A DNA stretch of 64,000 nt from Bosea sp. Tri-49 (GTDB lineage: Bacteria; Pseudomonadota; Alphaproteobacteria; Rhizobiales; Beijerinckiaceae). The DNA is taken from positions 2,232,001 through 2,296,000 of the forward strand of contig NZ_CP017946.1 of the NCBI RefSeq assembly GCF_003952665.1, read 5' to 3'. The notes below the pieces were generated by a model that was not told the origin of the DNA, did not search any database, and saw only the letters and a list, made by a program, of their open reading frames with translations. A program made the translations under genes and the position numbers. Shown piece after piece: positions 32,263 through 41,495 of this stretch. The first letter of the stretch is position 1. Each line of letters begins with the position of its first letter.

Positions 32263-32655
32263 ATGAAACCGCTGAAGATTGGACTGGTCGCCGGCGCGCT
32301 TGCGCTGTCGTCGGCCGCGGCTATGGCGCAGGGCGTCGACCTGCGACCAGAGAACAGCATTCCGAAGGATGAGCGCGGCCCGACCAACTGGGACAATGCG
32401 CCCTATCGCGGCGGCACCTACAAGCCGGACGATGTCCGCCGGGGCTATGATCGGGGCGGATATGACGGCGCGCGCTACGAGATGATCTCGCAGCGCGAGG
32501 CGATCAGGATCGCCCGCCGCAACGGCGTCGCCGAGATCGAACAGGCCCGCTGGAGCGGCAATGTCTGGGTGATCGACGGCTCCGACAGGCGCGGCGACGA
32601 GTTGCGGGTCGAAATCAACGCGCGCGGCGAGATCGTCGACGTCGACCGCAGCTGA
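32263..32655 (+). CDS. Exported PepSY-like protein
   Basis: A 130-residue periplasmic protein: signal KPLKIGLVAGALALSSAAAMA, a polar Gly/Arg/Tyr-rich link, and a C-terminal PepSY-like unit (ISQREAIRIARRNGVAEIEQ, NVWVIDGSD, ELRVEINARGEIVDVDR). PepSY domains often inhibit proteases or act as envelope adaptors. GGAGG 6 nt upstream supports ATG 32263 over ATG 32257. A strong terminator follows. Confidence 0.8.
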   Translation: MKPLKIGLVAGALALSSAAAMAQGVDLRPENSIPKDERGPTNWDNAPYRGGTYKPDDVRRGYDRGGYDGARYEMISQREAIRIARRNGVAEIEQARWSGNVWVIDGSDRRGDELRVEINARGEIVDVDRS

Positions 32656-32686
32656 CGCGCCGTGAAAGAACGACATGGCGAGAACT

Positions 32687-32714
32687 GGGCGGCCTTCGGG
32701 CCGCCCCTTTTTTT
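32687..32714 (+). terminator. Rho-independent terminator
   Basis: GGGCGGCC, TTCG tetraloop, GGCCGCCC, then CTTTTTTT. A textbook plus-strand terminator 32 bp after the PepSY gene stop. The following membrane-protein gene is convergent. Confidence 0.93.
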
Positions 32715-32717
32715 GTT

Positions 32718-33221
32718 TCACACCGAGCGCAGCGGTGCGACCCCGTTGCCGAAGCGCCGCGTCGCCAGCACCGTCAAGGCGAGGAAGATCGCGAGCACGA
32801 TGCCCTGGGCAATGGCGAAAGGCGGCTCGCTCTGCGTCGGGGCCATATTGTGCAGCACGGTCACCTTGAGGAAGAGCTGCGCGATCAGCACGAAGATCAG
32901 CAGGTAAAACGAGAGCACCGCCGTGATCGCGTAAGTACGTCGCCATCCTCCCTGCAGCCCCCTGCCGTAGAGGGCCACCGCGGCGATCGCCAGGAGGACG
33001 AGCGAGATCGCCCCGACGATATGCGACGGCAGCACACCGCTGAACGGAAAGACGTAGCCGGTGATGTCGGTCGCGGCCGAAGTCGACAGATAGACGCCGT
33101 TCCAGCGCTGGCTGAGATGGCCCTTCAGCAGCGCCGCCGTCATCGGGATCCCGGCGACGATGGCGATGATGCTGAGCCAGGTGTGGAAACCGACCAAGGT
33201 GGTCGGATCGAGCACGAACAT
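32718..33221 (-). CDS. Hypothetical integral membrane protein
   Basis: A 167-residue protein with four to five hydrophobic segments (FHTWLSIIAIVAGIPMTAAL, VVGAISLVLLAIAAVALY-like, ITAVLSFYLLIFVLIAQLFL, IAQGIVLAIFLALTVLA). A conserved GYVFPFSG loop and Trp in the N-terminal part recall DUF2306-like/cytochrome-b-like small membrane proteins, but no cofactor residues are evident. ATG 33221 (GGGGGG upstream) is preferred to ATG 33275, which would add 18 polar residues. Function unknown. Confidence 0.7.
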   Translation of the reverse strand: MFVLDPTTLVGFHTWLSIIAIVAGIPMTAALLKGHLSQRWNGVYLSTSAATDITGYVFPFSGVLPSHIVGAISLVLLAIAAVALYGRGLQGGWRRTYAITAVLSFYLLIFVLIAQLFLKVTVLHNMAPTQSEPPFAIAQGIVLAIFLALTVLATRRFGNGVAPLRSV

Positions 33222-33302
33222 GATGAAGCCCCCCGCTTCAAATGCAGTGCGCCATACTGGCAAATCCTGGGCCATCCTGGCGAGGGTTTTGTAGAAGCTT
33301 TC

Positions 33303-34193
33303 TCAACTGGAAGGCTCGATGACCGACGCTGCGCTCTCCGAGCGCTCTGGCCGCCGGGCTGTGGAGAAATAAGAGCCGGCGACGATCAGTGCGAAACCCG
33401 CCAGCAAGGCAAGGGAGAACGGCTCGCCGAGCACCGTGACACCGAGAAGCACCGCTACGGCCGGATTGAGATAGGCGATGACCGTCGCGCGCGACGCGCC
33501 GACCTCGGCGATGAGCGCAAACAGCAATTGGAAGGCCAGAGCCGTGCAGAAGACAGCCAGGGCGATCACGGCGAGGGATGCATCCAGCGGGAAACGCGCC
33601 GGCCAATAGGCGGGAACGAAGGGCAGATAAAGGACGGAAGCGACGATGAGCGAGGCGACGACCACCGCGCCGTCGTCGGCGTCGGCGAGCTTGCGCGCCA
33701 CGATGATCGGACCGAGCGCATAGCCGAGCGCGCTCGCGCCGAGCGCAAGCGCCGGCCAGAGTTCGGCCGGCTGCTCGTCGAAGCCGAGCAGCGCGGCGAC
33801 GCCGGCAAGACCGAGGCCGAGGCCAAGGAGCCGCCCTGCCCCGAGCCGCTCCTGCGAGAGCACGACGCCCAGGATCGCGGCGATGATCGGCGTCAGCGCA
33901 ATGATCAGGCCCGCGAGCGAGCTCGTGACCCGCGTCTCGGCGAAGCCGATCAGGAACCAGGGACCGCTGATCTCGGCGAGCGTGAACAGGATCAGCCAGC
34001 CCGGCTTGCGGAAACCGGCCATGATGCCGTTGCCGCGCAAGGCGAACGGCAACAGCACCAGCGCTCCGATGGCGGCGCGGCCGAAGGCGACGATGATCGG
34101 GTGATAATCGACGAGTGCGACCTTGATCAGCAGATAGGGCACGCCCCAGATCACGCCGAGGGCGAGGAAGAGCAGCAAGGCTTTCCGGCTCAT
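33303..34193 (-). CDS. EamA-family (DMT) transporter
   Basis: A 296-residue protein with ten hydrophobic segments in two EamA repeats: FLALGVIWGVPYLLIKVALV, AETRVTSSLAGLIIALTPII (first repeat end) and IAEVGASRATVIAYLNPAVA with VLLGVTVLGEPF (second). DMT carriers export amino acids or metabolites; no substrate can be told. Its ATG overlaps the methyltransferase stop by 4 bp (ATGA), so it is the last gene of an AraC-methyltransferase-EamA operon. Confidence 0.92.
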   Translation of the reverse strand: MSRKALLLFLALGVIWGVPYLLIKVALVDYHPIIVAFGRAAIGALVLLPFALRGNGIMAGFRKPGWLILFTLAEISGPWFLIGFAETRVTSSLAGLIIALTPIIAAILGVVLSQERLGAGRLLGLGLGLAGVAALLGFDEQPAELWPALALGASALGYALGPIIVARKLADADDGAVVVASLIVASVLYLPFVPAYWPARFPLDASLAVIALAVFCTALAFQLLFALIAEVGASRATVIAYLNPAVAVLLGVTVLGEPFSLALLAGFALIVAGSYFSTARRPERSESAASVIEPSS

Positions 34194-34843
34194 TCCGACA
34201 TGTCCTTCCTGAACAACGCGGTCAGCCAGCGGCCCTCGCGACCGTCGAACGAGTGCGACCAGAGCAAGCCGAGGCCGAGCGCGGCCAGTGCGGCGATGAT
34301 CTCGGAGCGCGGCCACAGGGCGACGTAATACTCGCTTCCCGTCGAGCCGATTTCGACGCTCTCGCCCTCCCCCTCCCGGAGCGCGAGCAGGAAGACGCCG
34401 CCATCGCGGATCGCATCTGCGATCCTGGCGAAGACCAACGGTAGAATCTCGCGCTCGACATGCTGGAGCACGTGCAGCGCCACGACCCCGTCATAAGGAC
34501 CGTCAAGCGGATCGCTGATCACGTCGAGGCGCTCGGCCCGGCGGCCGCGCGAAGCCTGAAAATGCACGAAGGATTCCGCTCCGTCTGTGCGCCTGACGGC
34601 GAGCCCCCGCTCCTCCAGCCAGTCGGCGTCCCAGCCCGGGCCGGAGCCGATCTCGAGCAGGCGGCTTCCCCGTTCGACGGCTTTCAGCAGCTCGACCAGC
34701 GCTGGCTGATCATCCGCCTCCGGCTTGGGCGCAGTCGTTTCCGCGTAGTCGTCGGCGCAGCCTTCATAGCCGACGAGCGTCGATGTGTTGGAAGCCGAGC
34801 GGCTCGCCGCTCGGCTCTCCTTGGGCATATCCGAAGCTGTCAT
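34190..34843 (-). CDS. SAM-dependent methyltransferase (class I)
   Basis: A 217-residue class I methyltransferase with motif I LLEIGSGPGWDADWLEERG, acidic residue R-R-T-D for ribose, and motif IV/post DGVVALHVLQHVE, then VFLLALREGEGESVE. Substrate unknown. GGGAG 7 nt before ATG 34843. ATGA overlaps both with the AraC gene before it and with the EamA gene after it, so the three proteins are made together, suggesting modification and export of one compound (inference). Confidence 0.88.
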   Translation of the reverse strand: MTASDMPKESRAASRSASNTSTLVGYEGCADDYAETTAPKPEADDQPALVELLKAVERGSRLLEIGSGPGWDADWLEERGLAVRRTDGAESFVHFQASRGRRAERLDVISDPLDGPYDGVVALHVLQHVEREILPLVFARIADAIRDGGVFLLALREGEGESVEIGSTGSEYYVALWPRSEIIAALAALGLGLLWSHSFDGREGRWLTALFRKDMSE

Positions 34844-35694
34844 GTCGCACTCCCGTTCCCACTGCGCTCCAACGGGATCCAGATCGTCAGCCCACCAAGC
34901 CCGGTGCCCGGGTCGAAGGCTTCGTTGTGGAATTCGAGGACGGGCCCGTTCGCAGCGTTGAGGCCCGCGGCAGGCAGTGCCTCGTTCCAGATCGCCGTAT
35001 AGGTGTCGTAGATCGTCGAGACATGGTCGCGATGGTCGAAGACCGCACAGGTCCCCGGTTCGACGTCCAGAGCGGCGAGCGGCTTGCGGGGCGAGGAGAC
35101 CGAGCGGACCTCGGCGGCGCACATATACTCGAAGCAGCCATCCTCGTCCGGCGCACGGCAGACGCCGATCGGTATTCCCGGGGCCTTGTCGGCGATGTCG
35201 GCATAATGGTCGCACATGAACGCTTGCCATTGCGCGGGGATGCCGATCGCCGATTCGTACGAGCATGGCGCGGACAGGCCGACGAGGCGCAGCCGACGCA
35301 GCTCCCGCAGGGCCGGGATCGGCGTCCGCGCGCGGCCATTCGTCAGCCGCAGCGGCGCGACGAGCTCGAGCCGGCCCACGCTGCCGCTGTTGCGCACCTC
35401 TTCCGGCGTGGTCCCGAACTGGTCGCGAAAGGCCCGCGTGAAGGCCTCGTGCGAGCCGTAGCCGAATTCGAGCGCGACGGAGAGGATGTCGGGCGCGCCG
35501 GCGGCCATTCGCTTGGCGGCTTCGCTGAGCCTGCGAGCGCGGAGATAGGCCATCACCGGCCAGCCGCTGGCGGTTCCGAAGGCGTTGGCCAGATGAGAGC
35601 GTGAGACGTTGCAGGCTGCCGCGATCGAGCCGAGTGTCAGTTCCCGGCCCGAATTACGCTCGATCACCCAAAGCGCCTTGTCGGCAAGCGACAT
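34840..35694 (-). CDS. AraC-family regulator with GyrI-like effector domain
   Basis: A 284-residue regulator. Residues 1-105 hold two helix-turn-helix units (ELTLGSIAAACNVSRSHLAN and ILSVALEFGYGSHEAFTRAF ending in TTPEEVR). The C-terminal part (from about 120, LVAPLRLTNGRARTPIPALR, then YESAIGIPAQWQAF, GVCRAPDEDGCFEYMCAAEV) is a GyrI/Rob-type ligand domain that binds amphipathic molecules. ATG 35694 has GGGAGGAG upstream. First gene of an operon with a methyltransferase and an exporter, consistent with drug or metabolite sensing. Confidence 0.92.
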   Translation of the reverse strand: MSLADKALWVIERNSGRELTLGSIAAACNVSRSHLANAFGTASGWPVMAYLRARRLSEAAKRMAAGAPDILSVALEFGYGSHEAFTRAFRDQFGTTPEEVRNSGSVGRLELVAPLRLTNGRARTPIPALRELRRLRLVGLSAPCSYESAIGIPAQWQAFMCDHYADIADKAPGIPIGVCRAPDEDGCFEYMCAAEVRSVSSPRKPLAALDVEPGTCAVFDHRDHVSTIYDTYTAIWNEALPAAGLNAANGPVLEFHNEAFDPGTGLGGLTIWIPLERSGNGSAT

Positions 35695-35858
35695 GCCCCG
35701 GCTCCTCCCCGTGAGAGCCCCGTGCATATCATCGGCTTTAGCCCGTCGCTTGATCGTTCGTCCACAACCCCGGCATCGCGCGACGTGCCGCCGTACGCTG
35801 GCGAGCGCGTCCTCCGCCGAACATTCGATGCGCCTTTGCCGGCCAAGCTGCGGCCGCC

Positions 35859-36809
35859 TTACTGGATGCGGATCCCGGTTCGCCGCATCAGCAACGCCCA
35901 TTTCGGGGTTTCGGCGGCGATCAATTCAGTAAAAGCCTCAGGCGAGCTGAAGATCGGTTCGGCGCCCATGGCGAACAGCCGGCTCCTGACGCCCGATTCC
36001 GAACCGATCGCAGCTAGTTCCGTGAAGAGGCCGAGGATCATGCCCGGCGGCGTGCCGGCGGGCGCGAGCAGGCCGAACCAGGCGACAGCCTCGAAACCCT
36101 CATAGCCAAGCTCGATCATGGTCGGGATCTCGTCCGCGATCGCGAGGCGTTGGCGCCCGCTCGTCGCCAGCGCCCGCAGCTTGCCCTCGCGCACCAGCGG
36201 CAGAGCGGTCGCGACATTGGCGAAGAAGAAGCCGACGCTGCCGTTCAGCACGTCCGGCAGCGGGCTGCTGCGATAGGGCACATGGGTAATATCGATGCCC
36301 TCGGCCCGCTTCAGCATCTCGCCGGCACGATGCGAGGAGGTGCCGGCGCCGGCCGAGGCATAGGTCAGCTTGCCAGGCTCGGCCCGGGCCGAGGCGACGA
36401 TGTCAGCGACGGAGCGAATGGGCGAATTCGCCGTGACGACCAGAAGGTTCGGCGTCATCACGATCTGCGAGATCGGGGCAAGGTCGCGCTGCGCATCGAA
36501 CGGCATCTGCGGATAGAGCGCCTGATTGACGGTGATCGCGGCATCGCCGGCGAGCACCAGGGTATGGCCGTCCTTCCCGGCCTTGGCGACATGGTCGACG
36601 CCGATATTGCCGCCCGCGCCCGCCATGTTGATCACGACCACCGGGCGCTCCCAGCGCTCGGCCAACAGCCGCGCCACCAGATCCGGCGCGGAACCGGCGG
36701 CGAAGGGCACGATCAGCCGCAGGGGTGGCCGATCGGCCGCCAATAGCGGCCGCGCCTGGATCAGGGCGAGTCCTGCCGATCCCGCCAGCATGGTCCGTCG
36801 CGTCAGCAT
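35859..36809 (-). CDS. TTT-family (Bug/TctC) solute-binding protein
   Basis: A 316-residue periplasmic binding protein with a twin-Arg-like leader (LTRRTMLAGSAGLALIQARP). Family motifs: LIVPFAAGSAPDLVARLLAE, VINMAGAGGNIGVDHVAKAG, YASAGAGTSSHRAGEMLK and HVPYRSSPLPDVLNGSVGF, and a C-terminal EAVAWFGLLAPAGTPPG block. It probably captures a carboxylate; no TctAB genes are adjacent. Divergent from the CadC-like regulator at 36929 (119-bp gap). Confidence 0.93.
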   Translation of the reverse strand: MLTRRTMLAGSAGLALIQARPLLAADRPPLRLIVPFAAGSAPDLVARLLAERWERPVVVINMAGAGGNIGVDHVAKAGKDGHTLVLAGDAAITVNQALYPQMPFDAQRDLAPISQIVMTPNLLVVTANSPIRSVADIVASARAEPGKLTYASAGAGTSSHRAGEMLKRAEGIDITHVPYRSSPLPDVLNGSVGFFFANVATALPLVREGKLRALATSGRQRLAIADEIPTMIELGYEGFEAVAWFGLLAPAGTPPGMILGLFTELAAIGSESGVRSRLFAMGAEPIFSSPEAFTELIAAETPKWALLMRRTGIRIQ

Positions 36810-36928
36810 CGCGCCCTCCCGTCTTCCGTACCGATGCGCCGATCATGCGCCGCCGGTTGCGCCGCTGTCCTGTCGTTGAACTGAAGGTTTTCTGATGCTT
36901 TGCTGTCGGAGCCGCCGCGGAGCCTGCG

Positions 36929-38557
36929 ATGAGCGAAACCGACGATCAGCCGCCCCGGCACCGGGACGACCAGGCGCCCTTCCGGATCGGCAATTGGCGG
37001 GTCGAGCCGCAACTCGACGAGATCGTGCTCGACGGCAGGGAGGTAAAGCTCGAGCCACGCACCATGCGCGTCCTCCTCGCTCTGGCGCGCGAACCGGGAC
37101 GGCTCGTCACCAGCGAGGCTCTGCTCGATCAGGTCTGGCCGAACCTGACCGTGACCTCGAACTCGCTCTATCAGGCGGTCGGCGACCTGCGCCGGGTGCT
37201 CGGCGCCGACAAGGCGACCCCGGCCTTCATCACGACGGTATCGCGTCGCGGCTACCGGCTGGTCGCGCCCGTCGAACGCGCGAAAGAGGACCAGCGCCGC
37301 CCGGCTCCGGGCGTGGCGCGCCTCGGCCCGCGCTCGGTCGCGATCCTGCCCTTCGGCGCGCCGAACTTGCCGGAAAGCCACGGGTTCCTCGCCGAAGTCC
37401 TGCTCGACGACCTGATCGACGAGGTCTCGCGCCACCCGGCGATCGTCGCCATCGCGCGCGGCACGATGCTGACCTTCGCCGGCCGGCCGGTCGATCCGCT
37501 GCTGGTGGCGCGCGACCTTGGCGTCGGCTTCGTTGTCGAGGGACGGCTGCTGCTGGCGGGCGAAGAGCTGCGTGTCAGCCTCAGATTAATCGACGGCAAT
37601 GGCGGTCGACAGGTCGTGGCCGAGGAGACCGCCTTCGCGCTGGCCGACTGGGCGAACAGCGGCCGGCTCACCATCGCGCGGGCAGCGCGGCGCCTGCTGC
37701 TCGAACTGGCGGAAGGCGCCGCGCGCGGCCCGCCGGTCGAGGGGGGTCGCGATCTCCGCGCGATCGAGGCCGCGATGCGCGCCTGGGTCGAGCTCTACTG
37801 CCGCCCGCAGACGCCTGAGAGCAACGAGCGCGCCTGGCGCTGGGCGGAGGAAGCGCTGGCGCTCGATCCCGATTCGGCCATCGGCCTCAATGCGCTCGCC
37901 TTCTGCGAATGGCGCGCCGCGCAGTATGGCTGGCGTCCGCAAGGGCGCGCCGTGCTGCTGACGGCCGCCCTCGAACACGCCCAACGCGCCATCGACCTCG
38001 CCCCGCGCAACCCGGACCCCTACTACACGCTGGCGCTGGCGACCCTTCTCGCCCACGATCTCAACCGGGCGGAGGCGGCGCTGCGCCATTGCATCGGGCT
38101 CAACGCGTCGTATGCGCCGGCCCATGCCCTGCTCGGCCTCGCCCGCACGATGCAGGGCTTTCCGCAGGAGGCGGCGGCGCTCTGCGCCCGCGCCTTCGCG
38201 CTAAGCCCCTATGAGCCCCTGCGCGCGATCTGGCACTGGATCGGGGCTTGGGCGGCGATCGTGCTCGACGAGGACGAGACCGCTCTGGCGCAGGCCGAGC
38301 AGGGCATCGCCGCCAATCCGCATTTCCCGACCTGCTATGTCGCCGGCGCGATCGCGGCCAGACGCCTCGGCAAGAACGCCCTGGCCGCCCAATATGCCAG
38401 GGCGCTCAGCGCCTCGCCGACCTTTGGCAATCTCGCCGATATCGCCGAGAACCTGCCGGCGCTGCACTTTGCGCCGCTGCGATCTGCCTATCTGGCCGAC
38501 CTCGCCGCCGCCGGCCTGCCGGAGGGCGGCGCTGCCGAGGTCACTGCGTCAGGCTGA
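36929..38557 (+). CDS. CadC-like regulator: OmpR-type winged helix plus TPR array
   Basis: A 542-residue protein. Residues ~18-115 are an OmpR/PhoB winged helix (VEPQLDEIVLDGREVKLEPR, then LDQVWPNLTVTSNSLYQAVG and VSRRGYRLVAPV). Residues ~125-250 resemble the adenylate-cyclase-like/TolB-like domain of this family (RSVAILPFGAPN, FLAEVLLDDLIDEVSRHP, VVEGRLLLAGEELRVSLRLI). The rest is a TPR array (AWRWAEEALALDPDSAIGLN, HAQRAIDLAPRNPDPYYTLA, ALRHCIGLNASYAPAHALLG). No membrane segment is seen, so it is cytosolic, unlike CadC. Its last 17 bp overlap the 3' end of the convergent ABC exporter gene. Confidence 0.88.
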   Translation: MSETDDQPPRHRDDQAPFRIGNWRVEPQLDEIVLDGREVKLEPRTMRVLLALAREPGRLVTSEALLDQVWPNLTVTSNSLYQAVGDLRRVLGADKATPAFITTVSRRGYRLVAPVERAKEDQRRPAPGVARLGPRSVAILPFGAPNLPESHGFLAEVLLDDLIDEVSRHPAIVAIARGTMLTFAGRPVDPLLVARDLGVGFVVEGRLLLAGEELRVSLRLIDGNGGRQVVAEETAFALADWANSGRLTIARAARRLLLELAEGAARGPPVEGGRDLRAIEAAMRAWVELYCRPQTPESNERAWRWAEEALALDPDSAIGLNALAFCEWRAAQYGWRPQGRAVLLTAALEHAQRAIDLAPRNPDPYYTLALATLLAHDLNRAEAALRHCIGLNASYAPAHALLGLARTMQGFPQEAAALCARAFALSPYEPLRAIWHWIGAWAAIVLDEDETALAQAEQGIAANPHFPTCYVAGAIAARRLGKNALAAQYARALSASPTFGNLADIAENLPALHFAPLRSAYLADLAAAGLPEGGAAEVTASG

Positions 38558-40451
38558 CCCTGACGCTCTCGCCCTCTTCCTGCGTTGCGCGCTGCAACGT
38601 CGCCTTGGCCTCGTCGACCTGGCGCTGGCGGTTCCAGAGCGCGGCGTAGACGCCATCCGCGGCAAGCAGCTCGCGGTGATGGCCGCGCTCGACGATCAGG
38701 CCCTTGTCGAGCACGATGATCTCGTCGGCGTTGACCACGGTCGAGAGCCGGTGGGCGATGACCAGCGTGGTGCGGCCCTCGCTGACCCGGTCGAGGGCAT
38801 CCTGGATCTCCTTCTCGGTGAAGGAATCGAGCGCAGAGGTCGCCTCGTCCAGCACCAGCACCGGCGGCCCCTTCAGGATGGTGCGGGCGATGGCGACGCG
38901 CTGCTTCTCGCCACCGGAGAGCTTCAGGCCGCGCTCGCCGACCGAGGTCTGGTAGCCCTCCGGCAGCGACTTGATGAAGCGGTCGATCTGGGCGAGCCGC
39001 GCGGCCTCTTCGATCTCCCCTTGCGTCGCCTCGGGGCGGCCATAGCGCAGATTGTATTCGATGGTGTCGTTGAACAGCACCGTGTCCTGCGGGACCATGC
39101 CGATCGCCGAGCGCAGGCTGACCTGCTGGACCTCGGCGATATCCTGGCCGTCGATCAGGATGCGGCCGGCTTGCGGCTCGTAGAAGCGGAACAGCAGGCG
39201 CGAGATCGTCGACTTGCCGGCGCCGGACGGGCCGACGATCGCGATGGTCTTGCCGGCCGGGACCTCGAAGGAGATGCCGCGCAGGATCGGCCGCTCCGGC
39301 ACATAGGCGAAGTGGACATCTTCGAAGGTGACGGTGCCGGCGCGGACGTCGAGCGGGAGAGCGCCCGGCTGGTCCTGGATCTCCGGATCGCGGCCGATCA
39401 GCGAGAACATCTGCTCGATGTCGAGCGTCGCCTGCTTGATCTCGCGATAGACGGTGCCCATGAAGTTCAGGGGGATGTAGAGCTGGATCAGCATGGCGTT
39501 GATCAGCACGAAGTCGCCGACCGTGTTGGTGCCGGCCTGGAAGCCGCGCACGCACATCACCATCGAGATGGTGAGGCCCGCCGCGAAGATCGCAGCCTGG
39601 CCGAAATTGAGCCAGGCGAGCGAGGTGTAGGCCTTGATCGAGTTGCGCTCATAGCGCGCCATCGAGACATCGTAGCGCGCCGTCTCGCGCGCCTCTGCGC
39701 CGAAATACTTCACCGTCTCGTAGTTGAGCAGCGAGTCGATCGCCTTGGCGTTGGCGTCGGTGTCGGACTCGTTCATCTGGGCGCGGATGGCGATACGCCA
39801 TTCGGTGGCCTTGATGGTGTAGGCCATGTAGCCGACCACCATCACCACCAGCACGACGACATAGCGCCAGTCGAACAGCCAGAGCAGCACGCTGATGATC
39901 AGGGTGACCTCGATGATCACCGGCACCAGCTGGTTGAGGCCGAGACGAACCATCTCCTCGATGCCGTTGCGGCCGCGCTCGAGCACGCGCGTCAACCCGC
40001 CGGTCTTGCGCTCCAAATGGAAGCGCAGCGAGAGATGGTGGAGATGGCCGAAGGTCTGCAGCGCCAGCGTGCGCACCGCATGCATGAAGACCGGTGCGAA
40101 GATCGCGTCGCGCAACTGGACGAAGGCAGCCGAGCCGACGCGGGCAAAGCCGTAGATCACGGTCAGCGCCAGTGGCGCCCCGACCAGGAAGGGCAGCCAG
40201 TTCGACAGCGAGGTCGGGTTGTTGGCGAGCGCATCCGTCGCCCATTTGAAGGTGAAGGGCACGCCCATCAGCACGAGCCGGCCGATCACCAGCAGCACGA
40301 AGGCGGCGACGACACGCTGGCGCAGATCGGCCCGCTCCGGCGGCCAGAGATAGGGCCAGAGCGCCTGGAAAGTGGCGATGAAGCCGGAGCCGGGCTGGAG
40401 CACGGCGGCGCGCGCGAGGAGCGCCGGGACCGGTGTGGCAGGCGAGGACAT
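38541..40451 (-). CDS. Atm1/HMT1-type ABC exporter (fused permease-ATPase)
   Basis: A 636-residue half transporter. Six membrane helices lie between ~50 and 350, with signature residues of the Atm1 group (YETVKYFGAEARETARYD and IPLNFMGTVYREIKQATLD). The ATPase has Walker A GPSGAGKST, Q-loop MVPQDTVLFNDTI, signature LSGGEKQR, Walker B VLVLDEATSALD and switch IAHRLSTV. Atm1-like proteins export glutathione-linked sulfur compounds or metal conjugates (established for the family). It likely homodimerises in the inner membrane. The 3' end overlaps the convergent regulator gene. Confidence 0.94.
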   Translation of the reverse strand: MSSPATPVPALLARAAVLQPGSGFIATFQALWPYLWPPERADLRQRVVAAFVLLVIGRLVLMGVPFTFKWATDALANNPTSLSNWLPFLVGAPLALTVIYGFARVGSAAFVQLRDAIFAPVFMHAVRTLALQTFGHLHHLSLRFHLERKTGGLTRVLERGRNGIEEMVRLGLNQLVPVIIEVTLIISVLLWLFDWRYVVVLVVMVVGYMAYTIKATEWRIAIRAQMNESDTDANAKAIDSLLNYETVKYFGAEARETARYDVSMARYERNSIKAYTSLAWLNFGQAAIFAAGLTISMVMCVRGFQAGTNTVGDFVLINAMLIQLYIPLNFMGTVYREIKQATLDIEQMFSLIGRDPEIQDQPGALPLDVRAGTVTFEDVHFAYVPERPILRGISFEVPAGKTIAIVGPSGAGKSTISRLLFRFYEPQAGRILIDGQDIAEVQQVSLRSAIGMVPQDTVLFNDTIEYNLRYGRPEATQGEIEEAARLAQIDRFIKSLPEGYQTSVGERGLKLSGGEKQRVAIARTILKGPPVLVLDEATSALDSFTEKEIQDALDRVSEGRTTLVIAHRLSTVVNADEIIVLDKGLIVERGHHRELLAADGVYAALWNRQRQVDEAKATLQRATQEEGESVRVSLTQ

Positions 40452-40567
40452 TGAAATGCTTCCAAATGGAACCGCCGATATAGGCGGATTCTCCGGGGAA
40501 TGCAGGGGGTAGGAGGAGAAATTGCCGAAGTTGCTTGTGCGATGACGGCGACAGCGAGAGCAACCTT

Positions 40568-40672
40568 GTCATCCCGGACGGAGCGTAGCGGAGATCCGGG
40601 ATCCATTCCGGAGTCTTCCCGATAGAGGTTCCGGAATGGGTCCCGGGTCTCCCTTCGGTCGCCCGGGATGAC
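40568..40672. repeat. Intergenic palindromic repeat, GTCATCCCGG type
   Basis: Opens GTCATCCCGGACGGAGCG and closes GTCGCCCGGGATGAC; a central ATTCCGGAGTCTTCC...GGTTCCGGAAT part is also palindromic. This is a third, distinct family of mobile-looking intergenic elements in the window. Confidence 0.8.
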
Positions 40673-40694
40673 TCGCGCTTAATTTTGAAGCCGA

Positions 40695-41324
40695 TCAGGG
40701 CGCGGCGGTGCCATTCCGCCAAATGATATCGGCCTGCCGGCTGTTCTCGACCACCAGCCGCGCATTGGGTAGATCGTTGCCCTCGACCCAGGCCCGCGCT
40801 GCCTCCTCACCGCGACCGAGATCGGTCCAGCGCGTCAGCAGCCGGCGCTCCAATTCGGCCATCGGCACATCGATGAAGATCGTGAGGTCAAAGAGCGGTG
40901 CGAGCTCCAACCAGGGCGCCTGGTCGAGCAGGAGGTAGTTGCCCTCGACCAGCACGAAACGCGCATCGGCCGGGATGATCGCCGCACCGGCGCGAGCAAG
41001 ATCGGCCTGCCGATCAAAGAGCGGCACCGCCACATCCCCCTCGCCCGACCGAATGCGCCGCAGCGTCGCTTTGAGCCCGGCGCAGTCGAAGGTCTGCGGG
41101 GCGCCCTTGCGCTGGCGCAGCCCCATCGCATCGAGCACTGCATTGTCGAAATGGAAGCCGTCCATCGGCACCAGCGCCGCTTCGCCTGCCGGCAACGCTT
41201 CAAGCAAACGCTCGCTCAGCGTCGACTTGCCAGCGCCCGGAGCGCCGGCGAGCGCGATGATGATGCGCCGCATATCGTTCGCCCGTTCGACGATCCGGGC
41301 GGCGATGCCTTCGGCGGTCTGCAT
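40695..41324 (-). CDS. P-loop nucleoside/fructose-type kinase family protein
   Basis: A 209-residue kinase of the uridine-kinase/phosphoribulokinase/PanK fold: Walker A ALAGAPGAGKSTLSERLLEA, then LVPMDGFHFDNAVLD with the catalytic Asp, VPLFDRQADLARAG, FVLVEGNYLLLD and RLLTRWTDLGRGEEAARAW ending in NDLPNARLVVENSRQAD. The pattern matches the nucleoside/nucleotide kinase family related to YggC/FrcK; the exact substrate (a sugar or nucleoside) is unknown. ATG 41324 is preferred over TTG 41387, which adds 21 residues. Confidence 0.88.
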   Translation of the reverse strand: MQTAEGIAARIVERANDMRRIIIALAGAPGAGKSTLSERLLEALPAGEAALVPMDGFHFDNAVLDAMGLRQRKGAPQTFDCAGLKATLRRIRSGEGDVAVPLFDRQADLARAGAAIIPADARFVLVEGNYLLLDQAPWLELAPLFDLTIFIDVPMAELERRLLTRWTDLGRGEEAARAWVEGNDLPNARLVVENSRQADIIWRNGTAAP

Positions 41325-41495
41325 GATCGAGAGCCCGATATTCTTCACGTCGCGCGACAGGATCGGCGAGAGCCGCGACGCCTGCAACCAGACTCTGTCG
41401 CCACCAAGCAGCGCCGATCAGGCCTTGTTCTCGTCGCAACTGCGATGTCAGACTGGCCTAAAGCCTTTAAAGGCTGAGGCCTGGAGAAGACGCCC

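Noticed and set aside
38211..40454. A 747-codon plus-strand ORF
   Set aside because: Antisense to the Atm1-type ABC exporter, which has all catalytic motifs; the ORF has no family resemblance and starts inside another gene.
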